A DNA stretch of 64,000 bases from Sclerodactyla briareus (taxonomy: Eukaryota; Echinodermata; Holothuroidea; Dendrochirotida; Sclerodactylidae): the NCBI GenBank assembly GCA_026419785.1, contig JAODTK010004477.1:248001-312000 (forward strand), given 5' to 3'. The notes under the pieces were generated by a model that worked only from the letters and a program-made list of their open reading frames with translations, did no database searches and was not told the origin of the DNA. Numbering within the stretch: position 1 is the stretch's first letter; each line of letters starts with the position of its first letter. Below are positions 45,873 to 58,247 of the stretch, one piece after another. The position numbers and the translations under genes were made by a program.

Positions 45873-46184
45873 ACACATAAAAAATGAGGTTTCGACATAT
45901 GCGTAGGGTGAGACTCGGAAAATCCTCGAACCATCCCGGCCCACTCCGTCGGAGAAACTCAATGGACCTCCCGTCGGAGGATCGTGGCGCCATCAGTGGC
46001 CGCAAGAATACCAGCCACTTCTTTATTGATACTCAAATTCAGGATCACTGTTATTGTACCAGTTTACTGAAGACTTAATTTGGATGTGTTGGTAGAGCTT
46101 CGTTTCAGTCGCATGAATGATCATGACTATATGATTGATTCAGTGTCAATTCTGCAGGGTTGTGTGATGTGTGGACTGTAATAT

Positions 46185-46365
46185 TAGATTTATTATATTA
46201 TATTATATTATATTATATTATATAATAATATTATATGATATTATATTATATTAATTATATTATATATATTATATTAATATATTATATTATATTAAGTATA
46301 TTATTATTTATATATTATATTAATTATGATTATTATTATAGATATTATATATATATTATAAGAAC
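46185..46365. repeat. AT-rich ATTAT microsatellite
   Basis: Imperfect (ATTAT)n/(TTATA)n tract with no G or C for long stretches. Encoded frames are not meaningful. Confidence 0.9.
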
Positions 46366-47159
46366 TCTTCATTTTCGATTGATTATACTATTTGATGACT
46401 TACCTGCGTTTAGGTGTATTGTGTGGTTTTATGAACTACAGTGGTTATGAGGAATTACATACTATAAAATGGTGAAGCCTTATGGCTATGAACTTGTAGT
46501 TGCGCAGGTTGGAAAGCCCTGTCGAGTAATGTGTTGATCAAAGTTTTTTTCCTTCCCAGTGGCTCTACTGTTGAATGCAGGCATAGAGGCGCACGGCCAT
46601 TTTCAACTTATGGGTAGATCGTATACCTTCGCATCATTTCACGCACTAAAATGCATAACCTGGCAACGGTTATTTCGGATGATCTGGAGTGAAAATAGGC
46701 TCGTGCAGTTCGTCGTGACGTGCTTATCGTAAGACAATATTAAATTAACATTAGGAGGTCAGGTCAGCTGGATGGTGGGGTCCCGAAGCCCATGGCCAAC
46801 GAAATCAGAAGATGTATTCCGCAGGATGAAAAAAGTATTAGGGGTATATCAGGAAATCAAGAGACAAGATGATGGGCGTCCAAATTATAGTCAGACTGCC
46901 GTGAGATCTAATATATGGTGCGCCATCCCATCCCGACAAAATAGATACCGATGAACGCAGAAAAATAACACATGGCAGACTAATATGCACTATAGTATAG
47001 GTAGTATTTGTCATTTCGTGGGGGGCGCCTGGACCTTAAATGCAAGTACGTAAATATCTTTGTGTCGCTTTGCTAACTGGCAGTTAAGAAAAATATAAGT
47101 TATTGAGGAACTCCTGATGATAAGACCTTGCGAGATATGATTCATGCCTTCGTGAATCC
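46366..47159. other. No gene recognised
   Basis: One plus-strand frame of 60 residues (46772-46954) has mixed composition but no known motif. Confidence 0.35.
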
Positions 47160-47740
47160 AAGGTTGGATTTTTTGAATTCTTCTCTTATTGGCCTTCCGG
47201 AGTGCTCAATAAGGAAAATACAGTTACCCTGCCAGCGCGTATCGCTAAAACAGAAAAGAGAAAGGTGTCAAGTACTCCGGTCTTGAGAGAGCTCCTGGCT
47301 TCGGTTTGTGATGAAAGAATATTGCAAAATCAGGTGCTTGCTTTTCGTGCCCCCCTTCACCTGGAACATTCCTGTGGATATTTCACAGGCTACTGTCTCC
47401 GATTCTCCTGTCCGGGAACTTTGTCACTCCAAATCCAAATCCAAATCTCGTTCGAGACATATGGGGTATCGATGCTTCATGTTCCGCTGAACCTGAACAT
47501 GGGGAATTCGACTAACCAGATCAGATTAGGCTGTGTGTAAAAACGTTTCTACATTTAAGGAATAAGCCGAAAACTCTTACTTCCTCTTTTTCTTCCTGGT
47601 GGTCAGGATTGCCCTGTAGCGCCCCTCTAGAACACAATTGTGTGCTGATTTGACGATATATAAATCTATTTTATTATTATTATTATATATTATTATTATT
47701 ATTTTATTCTTATTATTATATTATTATTATATAGAGTAGG
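47160..47740 (+). mobile_element. Probable L2-like LINE 3' end with (ATT)n tail
   Basis: The stretch TTTGACGATATATAAATC followed by an ATT-repeat tail is typical of L2/CR1-type 3' ends (GCTATATAAAT then ATT repeats). The preceding sequence, up to about 47580, reads LRLCVKTFLHLRNKP-type text in one frame. No catalytic motif is present, so the call rests on the tail. Confidence 0.4.
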
Positions 47741-47849
47741 CCTATACGCCAAACGGTCCAGTACCTCAGGAAAACTGTTACAGTTCTAAGTGTATTCACC
47801 ATCGGGCGATATGCAGGATTCAATTTTTTTAACACGGAGGCGCAGGTCA

Positions 47850-49000
47850 CTATGTAAGTGAAGCGCCGTCATTCGGTTGGCGCGGAGTGGACGAAAAAAA
47901 AATGTTGGCGTTCCAAACACCCTATCGCGGAAATACCCCTCGGCCGGCATGAGAGTGACGTTTAACTAACACTATCGGTTAAAAACAAAGTTCCTTCTCG
48001 TGGTGGAAGGACACTGAAAACAAAAATGATCTTGCACTCATACTGAATATATTGAATCGAATGTGAGGGTTGGGTTTTGTCTCCACATACATATTTACAC
48101 ATAAACAAACCTCGATAGTAAACAATCGCTCATTCATGATCACACTATATTACAGTGCCGTATGAGTGAACATTTAATCAGCTGGGGAGAACGGTTCTTA
48201 TATTATTTTATATATTGTTATATTGGGGGCCAATGTGGACTGCAATTTACTATTTGAGCGGAGCGCCGCCATTTGTGGCGCGTAGCGCACCCAAAAAATG
48301 TTGCTGTTTATACCTACGGACTCGCCGAGGAGATCACTGGAAATGGCACTTGCCGGGCCTAATGCAGAAATGGTATGTACAATTCAGTAAGAAAAGGATA
48401 TTGAAGAGTTGTCACTCTGAAGATATAGCAAGATGAATATGCAAAATTCATCTGTATTTCCCATGAAAGATATGTCAGCGAGTGTGATTCAAACTAGCTA
48501 TCAAGAACCTACTGCAAGTTTCAATTCACGTTAACAGGTTGGAACCAGGGATTGAAACCCAACCCCTTCATCTTAGCTATTAATATTGAATCAGCAAAAG
48601 TGACAATATGTGAATTGATTGGCTAAAAAACCCGTTGTGAAATGTGGGGGTGATTTTGCCGGCGTGAGGTATCTAAATGGGCCCAATCATTGATTGGCGT
48701 GAATCGTATTGAGAACGTTTTGGGAGAAAACTATGTTACTCAGATTGCATGAAATACTTTTAGTACTGACTTCCAGTGGCGCCGCTAGTATTTTCAGTGG
48801 GCGGAGGAGAGGGGAGGGGGAAGCTAGAGCAATGGTGTCGCCAGACTTTCCTCTTGAGGGGGGGGGGGGGCACATACATTTTCAGGAGAACAAGAGACTA
48901 CTATTCGAGCGGAGCGCCACCATCAGTTGCCGGATCTTACACGGGAATTTTCGACCGTACAAGCCCCAGATGAGCGGAAATGACCTTCCCGGGCGGCTTT
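47850..49000 (+). repeat. Scattered single copies of the GCGCC-hairpin repeat
   Basis: Copies begin near 47860, 48255 and 48905, each with AGCGGAGCGCC or AAGCGCCGTC, a 9-11 base loop and then GGCGCG. The second and third are followed by related text (GGAAATGGCACTTGCCGGGCC; GGAAATGACCTTCCCGGGC). Confidence 0.55.
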
Positions 49001-51380
49001 CACTTGCTGGCCAGACTGTTAACAATGCTGCGCATATCTACTCTCCACCGGTTGCGGGCGAAAAGCCGCGCAATTTTCGCAAGATTTCCAGAGATATCTT
49101 AGAACCCCCAATCAGAATCCAGCAGAAATTTAGGCCATTTTAAGCTACGCTTTGCCTCCACTTTCCCAAATCATGATGTGAACGTTATGCCAGAGAGCAG
49201 GGAACTTCCGAAGTTGTAGAAGTTCCTGGAGAACCCACCGTTGAAAATTGACTGTAATGGTGAGTCTGGATGAGCCTAGACTTACTGCATTGAAATTGCG
49301 CAGGGTTGAGAGAGGAAGAACGGACAAGAGGCTAAAGGGTACCATTAGTAACTCAAAAGATGTTGATTGTAGTTAAATGAGAAATTTGAGGTAGAGTGAA
49401 TGAGTCAATGAGAATGTTGTGTATACCGTCTTTCTCCTCGCTGATATGTATTAAGTAGGGGGACAAGGAGTAGATGAGGCAGAAATTTCCCACAGAGGCG
49501 CAGCGGTGCGGGAGAGGGAGGGAGGAGAGCAACGGACGAATTCCAGCCAATAGTACCACGCGCGAAGCACTGACGAACTTTTGTAGTACATTAACTTTTT
49601 AGTGCATTGATGCAAATTTGCACAATTATGCCTTATTGTCATAAAAACCAGCCAAAAATTAGCCAGATCTCTCCAAACTGGTCGTCGGTCATACTGGGTA
49701 CAGAATATTCCTCGAAAATCACAAATCTTGTTTTTTCTTGGGGGGGGGGGGGCACACGGAGGGAGGGGCTAATAGTTTCGAGGGACATGCCCCTTGGCGA
49801 CGGCACGCCTGCTAGTAGAGATTTCACTGGGCTGACGTCGTTCATTCAATATCTGAGTGGAGAGGACAACATTGGTTTGGTGAGGAGTGTACAAGGGAAT
49901 TTTGGGATTATAGGCCCTCCTAGATGTTAAGAAAGGCACTTCCCAACATCCCAGATTTTTTTCCGAGCCTTGGTTTTTGAAGGGGTGTTAGACATTGAAA
50001 GGTGGCTTGTCATATATCCGAATAAAATTACGCAAATATGAGGAAGGTGGCTTAAATTCACGAAGTTTACGAAGGAAACCAACATTTGGTGGCACTCAGT
50101 AGATAGTTGGGTGAACTTTCTCTTGCTTCACCATGGCTATTATTTTCCCAGTCTCCGCCCGAGTTGCGCGACTCGAGTTTTCGATCACAACCTGATTATG
50201 CACTGTCTCGGATGCCTGTGACATGGTTGTTCCCTAACTTGGTTTTTAATGACACATCTAACGGAGCCCATAGTCGGCTGATGCACAAATCGTATTAAGG
50301 AGGATGTTATGGTGGACATGGGCTTGTAAATAATAATATTATATAATAATAATAATAAATGAGTAAATAATTGGGCTTCTAGTTGGTTAAACGGGTGTAA
50401 CGTATCGTTGTACTATTTCAGCTGATTCATGCAGGTTCGGCCGGCTTCATTGAGAGCAGATTATGGTCAATCTCTCGTGAAAGGATTCACATGAACATAA
50501 ATTTTTCGAAATTGAGTTCAACTCAAGCCAGGGTTGGTAAGGAAATATCATTAACCATGCCTTTTTACACTGATAGCTGTAGTGGGGGAGGGGATGAGCG
50601 ATTCCAGCCCGATCCAATATTTTATCATCCGAGATACGGAAGCTGTTTATGAACACTGATTGGACCAGCGCGGGGGTGGGTGGGGGGGGGGAGGGGATAG
50701 TTGTTAAAGTTCGTGGTAACATCTCACGGTTATTCGCGTTCATCAGCACAATATAGCCACGTCACCTTCCAGTTTATTGATTTTCCTCGTTTTTGTTACC
50801 ACCACCTTTCTATCTCTTATTCACTTTTTCTTCCCCTTTATCTTGTTCTTCCCCTCCTCCTTCTCCTGTTATTCTTTCCCCTTTTCTTTTTTCCCTCCTT
50901 CCTACTTCTCTTACCCGGGGGGAGGAGCCCCCACCCCCATGATACGCGCCTGATGGAAGTGAGGGCAGCAAATTAGCCCTCGTCACGTTTTAGTTTTAGC
51001 AGTTATATACTTAGCATGATATGTTGAGTAGGACGAGCTGACGCGTGGGCCCAAAACATGCCCCCACCCTGGGAGATTAGTCGGAACTTCACTTGCCAGG
51101 TGATAGCCCGGACTCCGGACAACCCCCACTCCACCTGAATGCACCGGTGCGCCCCGCCCACTCGGATGCGGGATTACACCATCCCTATTAATTTGTGTAC
51201 ATCGTTGCATTTTATTACCCCAATTATTCTTCGACAGGCTGCAATCTTGAATGGTAAGTTCAAAACTTTTAGGCAAAAGACACCGACTAGATTGCCGGTA
51301 GCGTATTGCGAGACGGATATTCCCTCATAAGGGTTTCGCTTTTTTATTATACAAAAACCGCTCTTTGTCCTGAGGATTTG
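49001..51380. other. No gene recognised; several poly(G) tracts and miniature-element ends
   Basis: Poly(G) tracts near 49740 and 50685, a TTC/CCT-rich stretch at 50830-50920, and an end-like CCCCCATGATACGCGCCTG near 50934. Open frames are short and unsupported. Confidence 0.4.
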
Positions 51381-51389
51381 CTTCTATAT

Positions 51390-51910
51390 TCGCCAGTCTC
51401 GCGAACCTTCGGTCTCCTGACCCTTTCTAACTTTCAGTCTCGCGGACCTTCGGTCCGTTTGACCCTTTTTCATTTCGGTCTAGACGGAACTTCGGTCTCG
51501 TGGACCCTTTTTCATTTCGGTCTCCCGGACCTTCGGTCTCGTGGACCCTTTTTAATTTCGGTCTCGCGGACCTTCGGTTCGTGGACTTTTTCAATTCGTC
51601 TCGCAGGACCTTCGGTCTCGTGGACCCTATTTCGTTTTCGTCTCGCGGACCTCGGTCCTCGTGGACCCTTTGGCAATTTAGTCTCGCGGACCCCCCCCCC
51701 CCCCCCCCCCACCATGCGGTCTCGGGACCTTTTTCAATGTCGGCTCGCGGACCTTCGGGCGTCGTGGATCGCATATTTCATTTTCGGTCTCACGACCTTC
51801 GGTCTCGTGGACCCCCCCTTTTCAATTTCGGTCTCATGGGCCGTCGGTCTCGTGCGACCTTCTCATTGCGTCTAGTGGCCGTCGGTCCGTGGACCTTCGG
51901 TCTCGTGGGC
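51390..51910 (-). repeat. Minisatellite array GGTCCRCGAGACCGAAA, minus orientation
   Basis: The reverse complement of the 43.6-44.05 kb array: CGGTCTCGCGGACCTTCGGT with TTTTTCATTT spacers, about 16 units. A C run of about 20 bases (near 51690) interrupts it. Confidence 0.9.
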
Positions 51911-52030
51911 GGTAAACCCTCCAACCCCATGACCCAAGTGATTAATGAATTTTAACACAAAAACTGAGTTATTGTTGCAGTTAGTATAGTTTTGCAGCTG
52001 TTGAATAGCATACTCCAGCAGCATATGCTA
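51911..52030 (+). mobile_element. Inner part of the CAGTGGCGTACCC miniature-element family
   Basis: AAACCCTCCAACCCCATGAC, then CAAGTGATTAATGAATTTTA and GTTTTGCAGCTGTT match the reverse of 39.5-39.64 kb. The minisatellite sits just upstream of it, as it sits beside the related end at 43.53 kb. Confidence 0.5.
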
Positions 52031-52574
52031 GAGGCCCCAAATTGTAATTATGTGGTCAAAGGAGGGGTGTGGCCAAAAAATTCGGGGCGCACTTCCATGG
52101 GTTCCGACTCAACCCCGACCCCCCCCCCCCCCCTTCCCATGACGCTCTCTGCGTATGATACTGCCGACAGCCATCGCCCTACCTATACCCTGACACGCGG
52201 ACAATACACAACACTTGCATTGACCACCAACAGCAGCATTTCATTCGGATATTATCATTTGTTCCATGACGTTCGTATTTTAAAGAGAAGGGAGGGGGGA
52301 GATAAGGCTGGAGTACGAAAAATGTACTATAGGATTTTGTTGTGCTTGCTTGGTTGTCCATTAATTTTGTCTCGGGGGGTAGGGCCATAAGGGGTGTGCA
52401 CGGTTCAGCATCCCCCGTACATGCTCAGGCCCCCGACGAAATGAGAAGATACTCGACGAGAGGAGGGTGGAGTAACTTCCTCGAAAAAACTGTTGGAGCA
52501 CTGACATTATGCCGCTTACCCTCGTGTCTGAGCCGGGGCCATCTGACCCTCGGAAATCGAAACCCTATGCAGCA

Positions 52575-52825
52575 CCAAACAATGGGAAACCTCGCCCCTG
52601 GGAACATTGACTGGAAACAGGCTAGGGAACATCGATGATCGACCCCTGGGAACATCGAACTCTGGGAACATCGAACCCTGGGAAAAACAAAGGGAAACAG
52701 GTAGGGAAATCGATGATAAGCAACCCTGGGACAATAGCCCCTGGGAACATTGAACCCTGGGAACAGACTATAGGAACATCGATGATCGTACCTGGGAGCA
52801 TGGAACCCTGGGAACATTGGCCTAG
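52575..52825 (+). repeat. 16-bp minisatellite CCCTGGGAACATCGAA
   Basis: About a dozen imperfect units of CCCTGGGAACATTGAA type, some fused to ATCGATGATCG blocks. Confidence 0.85.
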
Positions 52826-53211
52826 CCCTATATAAAACTGATTGTGTTCTTGACGTGAGCAGGGCCAGGTGATGGAGTTGGGGAGGGGTGTACTGTTATG
52901 TTCGGATGTCGAGATGACCTAATAGTGCCATAAATAGGGTCATTTCATGTGGGGGGTTAATGGGGGCGCTCAATAATTTAGGATATTCTCTTTTGATTAG
53001 CGCGACACCACGCGGGACGGGTTGACATTTCGGCCAAATAAAATGCACTAATTCATAGGACTACGAGTGAGCCATATATTCAAGGATGCGAACATATTTG
53101 GAATTCCTTTCCGGAATCTGATAGTTTACACTTTGTAGGTCCGTACGTAATCATGACATAACCGTCACCGTCGTGCCAACACCTCAAACATTCACAAAAT
53201 CATGATCAGGA
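52826..53211. other. Left flank of the duplication; no gene recognised
   Basis: Unique sequence up to the first copy of the tandem duplication. Confidence 0.4.
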
Positions 53212-53478
53212 GGCAAACGGACTGACTAAATATGGCTGGAATGTTTTAGCCTAATGAGACAATTGACCATCAGCCACCTGCCTTGTGTTGCCAATGAAAA
53301 TGTCACTGACCACCTCCCTGGCTGAGGCTGATACATTGATTCAGTGTCAAAAACAGTCTTTCCCACACAAAAAAAACAAAAACGCACTGGACAAAGCTTA
53401 CCACATTCTATGAGCGATATTATATGTTAATATAAACTCTCCTTAACCAAGTTTTATGGCAGGCGTCCGAAGCCAGAT

Positions 53479-53878
53479 CAGCGGCGTAAATACACAATTT
53501 CCAAGGGGTGTGGACTTTTGGGACCGACAAGTTTTTCTGTCTGAGACCGAATTTTCTGATCGACTATGTTGTAATTTTCCCAGGTTTTTCGGCGACCATG
53601 TGACATTCACGACGAGGTGGGGGGGGGGGGGGGGGGGGGGGGGGGGGTGGGGGGGGGGTTGAAGAGGTGGGGGTGCCAATCTTTACGTAGGTGGCTTCCG
53701 TACACGGTCCTTGTTACAGTTTTTATGGCATTCTTCGTTCACGAACATCCATCTTCGGGGGGGGGTCTACAAGGTTCCTAAAAATCGCCTTCGGCCGACT
53801 TCAGCGACCGACTTTAGCGCTACGGGACCGACTTTTCAATATCTCGGGGGTGTCACACCCCCCATATTAACGCCCCTG
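53479..53878 (+). mobile_element. 400-bp hAT-like miniature element with 8-bp target duplication
   Basis: Starts CAGCGGCGTAAATA and ends in TATTAACGCCCCTG; the reverse complement of the end is CAGGGGCGTTAATA. Flanks are AGCCAGAT (53471-53478) and AACCAGAT (53879-53886), 7 of 8 identical, as expected of an old hAT insertion. A 40-bp G-rich tract lies inside. Confidence 0.65.
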
Positions 53879-54857
53879 AACCAGATAGATATACTGTGAT
53901 GACCACAAGTTGCCCTGGACCATTCTGTTTTTTCCGCTTTTGATTTGTATAGCAGTCGGGCAGTCTTTGCAACAGGGGCGCGGATCCAGAGGGGGGGGGC
54001 GCACCCGGCGCGCGCGCCCCCCCTAAAAATATCGATGAGGACCATTTTTTTTTTTTTTTTGACGGACTGCGCCGTTGCGTTAAAGTTGACACAAGCCCCA
54101 TCTGCCATCTGTCACACCAGTCAGAAGAAACAACACGATGCGGGCGGTTGCATTGTTAGGTGTTCTTAGCTCCTCAAAAGCTATCGAGTATCTAGGCACG
54201 GCAAAATATACTTAGTTACGGGCCGAGTGCGCTGCACTGCTATAATGATATGCGACGACATTGTGTCATTCTCCCCACGTTGCGCCGCAACGCGCTTTGA
54301 TGTTGTGCGGCGAAGAAAAACAAAACTCTTGAGTGAGTTGATGATGAAGAAAAATTCCGTCGGCAGATTTGTAGCCCCATGGGCGTCACAGGTTGGGGGG
54401 GCGGACATATCTCCCACAAAAGTGGGGCGGATATCATATCGTTGACCCCCCCCACTTTACGGGACAGGAAAAAAATAATAGGCACTGCCCGATTTATCAC
54501 TCTAAACGGATTCCATTTTTGTAAAACCAAATAAAAATCGCGCTGGAAATTGTCGTGTCACTATTCCGGTGCGGACCCCATGTTTCATACTGGGAATTCT
54601 AGAATTTTTAAATCGATAGCCAAAGTGCATTAATTGTTTTGGGCGCAATGTCGTTTTCATCAGAGTTGTCGGCTAAATATGCGATGAAGACTTCCCCCCC
54701 CCAAACCCCATTTTTTCTGAGTGAGATGAGAAATGTGGCAGTTGGGAAGGAAAAAGGAAACAAGCAAAGTGAAAAAATGCGGTAATTTTTTGCACTTTTT
54801 CCGATTAAAATGCCCGGAAAGAAAACATGCCAAATTTTTTTTCGCGATTCGCGGCGC

Positions 54858-55010
54858 CCGGCAGTTCCGATGGTTGACTGTCAACTTCGGGATACAACTG
54901 TGCTTGCTGCCGAATTGGAATGGTCCCGTACGCCTATGGCTTTTCCCTCTCGATCCCACCATGAACTGTTCGGTGGACCCGGCCTGAAGCACACGACAAA
55001 CAAAGAAAGG
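54858..55010 (+). other. Candidate exon of unknown function (repeated at 59894-60046)
   Basis: Between CCCGGCAG and a donor-like GTAAGA, an open frame reads VDCQLRDTTVLAAELEWSRT followed by a Pro/Ser/His-rich part. Composition is more gene-like than its surroundings, but no family is recognised and the minus strand is also open here. Confidence 0.2.
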
Positions 55011-58000
55011 TAAGAAAAGGTAAGAACAAAATACACTTGTGTTTTTGGATATTCGGAAATCATATTAGATGCACAATGACAACTTTTTGGGTTCTTTTAC
55101 TCAAATCACACATGTAGATGAGTGCAATTGAGCCTGGCAAGGGCCATTCCCGTCGATCTGAGGGTAGGAGAATCTGAAATTTTCGCGGTACGACTTCGCG
55201 CCAACTGTGGTGGCGCTTCGAGATCAGATGGTCATTTGCATTCGATGAGCCCCACACTTTTCAAAAACGGATCGACGCCTGTTTGTAGCTACATTGTATT
55301 GTCGTCCACGCCCGTGGGTAAATGTCCCACGAGGATCATGCGTGATAAGTAGCTACTGTGTGAAGACGGATAATTCATTTACGGTTTATTGGCATGTTGT
55401 CATACGGATTTACCGATTACATGCACACGCCACATTAGGGATTGGGCTGTCTGTACTCGATTCACATCACGGAAAAGTACCCCACTCCTCTTGAAAAAAG
55501 CTGTTATGTATTCAGCTGCGGTTCAAAGAATTTTGCTATAAGGTGCCACACTCAATTTTACTTACATGGGGATTGAGAGAAAACGCTAATGGCATTTATA
55601 CATACAACCAAAATTGACACAATTAACTTTTCATAATTTCTCTACGAATTTCCCCCATTCTACATCACAGGATCCTGTCCCACTCAGTAGAAGGTTGCAG
55701 TCTTGACTTGATCACAGCGTTTCGGGCAAGTTCTGTGCAATCGAGGTTGGCGGGAGAAAATACATTCTCAAATCTTTCTCAAAAATGACCCATATTTACG
55801 CCACACCAAAAAACATATAGTTCTTGTACCCCCTCCCCCCCCCCCCCCCCCACAATGTCATTAGCCTGTGATCTGGGCAATTGATGGTGTGCTCGTTGCG
55901 TGCAAGTGGTAGAACCTCTGTTGATCTCAGCTTCACCTTCAAATTCATCCAAAACAATTGTTCTTTCCATCATCACGATGGCGATTATGGAAAGAGGGGG
56001 GTCGAATTCCATACGCGCAGTTGTGGAACATCTTTGTGAAGAATTTTGTCCATCAACGGCACAAAAATGTGTAATTTGGTATCATACTTGCCAAAATTGT
56101 CGTTTGTACTAAAACGTTGAGTGGGAAAATCAGGCAGCAGAATCTTAATGGACCACAGGTGTTCCTCCAAAATCCATGTGAAACCAATCATTTCACAATT
56201 TTTTGGTTAGGCTTTCTTCAACAAAATTACACGGAAAATGCCGTTTCAGGCCAGTGGGAGGTCTCTCTCTCAGACCCAGAAATTTTAAGGGGTGCGCTTC
56301 CGCGCCACCCCCTGCGTGGCGCTCCGTTAGAGGGTCACATGATGACATCTCATATGACCTGGACCCCAACACTCCCCGACCTCGGCACCCCCCATGGCCC
56401 CCTTCTATAAAAAATCTCTGGCTATTACGCCCCTGATCAGATATGTGCGTTCAAATAAAATGAAAGTTCAGTATTTAGGGAATTCAGCGAGACCCCCCCC
56501 CCACCCCCCAACCTCCGCCTCGATTTGGGGGCCTTCGCGCCTCCTGCGCTTCCATATCTTCTCGCAATATATTAGGTTGATAATTTTAGGCGCCCCCGGA
56601 TGCCGCCCCTGGCAATAAAACAACTAAGAACCCAACTCTCACCACAATACACTATTGAAGTTAGTGCCGCGCGAAGAAATACAAACATTACATAAACACC
56701 CGTTATCACTCCAAGCTTAGGTAAATATACTCAATATTGTAGAATGTAGGACAGAAAAACTGTGTTTCCACTATTTGCAAGGTATTTGTGTCCCAATGGA
56801 TGCTTGAATGATTTCAAAATATGTAAAAACACAAATTACAATTTTTCCAGTATATTAGGCCAAAATACCCAAAACTTAATTTTAGCGGGAGGCAAAAACT
56901 TAATTTCAGGACCAAAGAATGGAATTCTGAATGTCCTCTCTTTCAATATATGAGATTGAAGGGCTGAAGCTGAATCTGACCTGAATTGGTTTTTCCAAAT
57001 TTCGAATAAGGTGAAAATTACCAAAACAAAGTACTAAAAATGTGGATTTCAGGGGAGAACCAAAGGATCTGCGAATATCTTTTTGTTCAATATATTTAGA
57101 GATTGAAGAGCTGAATGGTTCCAAATTTTGACACGAGGTGGCAAAATAAACCACAAAACATAGTGTTTTCCCAGCAATTACTTCTGGCTTACAACATAAA
57201 TGTTTTTTAGTGCGAAAACGTTTTTTCACTCAACAATTTGGATGATTTTTCACTATTCGCAAAATACTGGTAGATTGAAATGGCTGGATAGTTTCACATT
57301 TTAAGGGATGATGTCGAAAAGATATGCGGGAAACTCCGGGAATTGCCTCCAGTCTTTAAATATAAACACGCCCCCCCCAAAGTACCAAAATCAAGGCACC
57401 ATTCTTTTTTTTACAGTGATCCTAATTCGAGGTCGGGTTCTTAAAGCCATCAGCCAGTCTCCCGTTAGGCGCTTTTTTCCTGCGAAATTAATTATTGTTT
57501 CCTATTCGTTTCCTTGGTTTTTGTAGGAAGCCAATTTATAACAAGTTCATAAGGGACGCTATATCAGAAGAGGAAACGATAGTCGTTTCCCGAAAACATA
57601 GCACTGTTCGGGCTCCTTTAGCACCATGGCCATGAAAGTGAACGTCAGTGCGCACACTATAGGGAAGTAATATAAACAGTGTTCTTTACCACTATTGAAA
57701 CAACGTATATACTATAAACATGAGTTTTCTCAGCCGTTCACCTCTTGCATGTTTTGAGAGCATTCGGGGCACACACGTCTTGAAAGAGTAACAGAGTAAC
57801 AGTACGTGCAGTCGAAATCATAATCTAACCAATATGGGAGACACGAAGGAGTGGTGTTTGACTTTTGAGGAGTCTGAAACTGCATGATCTGAACGAGCAT
57901 ATGCAAAATCAACGGTGGGATGATTTTGGGTGCATCGGACCATCCAGAGGGCCATCAAGCTAGTACAGCTATTGCTACAGCCTCGGTCTGGGACAACGAT

Positions 58001-58247
58001 GGAACAAAGAGCATCGGACCCTAGGCTAAATGGAAAAAGATACGTGTTCACTGCACGGTTGGCAGACTTACCAGAATATTGTACCCAAGCCAATACATCC
58101 AACCGAAACTGGCCACTAATGTTTCGTGAAGTTTGAAGGACAACCGTAGGAGATTTTCAGAATCAACGAGAAGTACCTCCCATTCAAAAGCGCTTAACAC
58201 GCCAGTCATAGTCTAAATGCCACCACAGAGACTAGCAGTAATGAAGC

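Larger units (their letters stand above)
53212..58247 (+). repeat. Tandem duplication, copy 1
   Basis: This 5,036-bp unit repeats directly as 58248-63264. Positions 53212-57626 align to 58248-62662 at a constant offset of 5,036 with no net indel, including a 29-G run (53619-53647 and 58655-58683). After 57626 the two copies differ by many one- and two-base changes. A GGCAA microhomology marks the junction. The unit contains a hAT-like miniature element, G/C tracts and no recognised gene. Confidence 0.9.

Noticed and set aside
51306..51955. Overlapping frames of 151 and 189 residues, the longest in the window
   Set aside because: They run through the minisatellite at 51.4-51.9 kb; the peptide repeats follow the DNA repeat and appear in several frames and on both strands.
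53443..53679. Proline- or glycine-rich frames on both strands, repeated at 58.5 kb
   Set aside because: Generated by the poly(G) tract of the miniature element.
56285..56446. Second hAT-like element ending CTATTACGCCCCTG
   Set aside because: The right end resembles a terminus, but no matching left end or target duplication was found.
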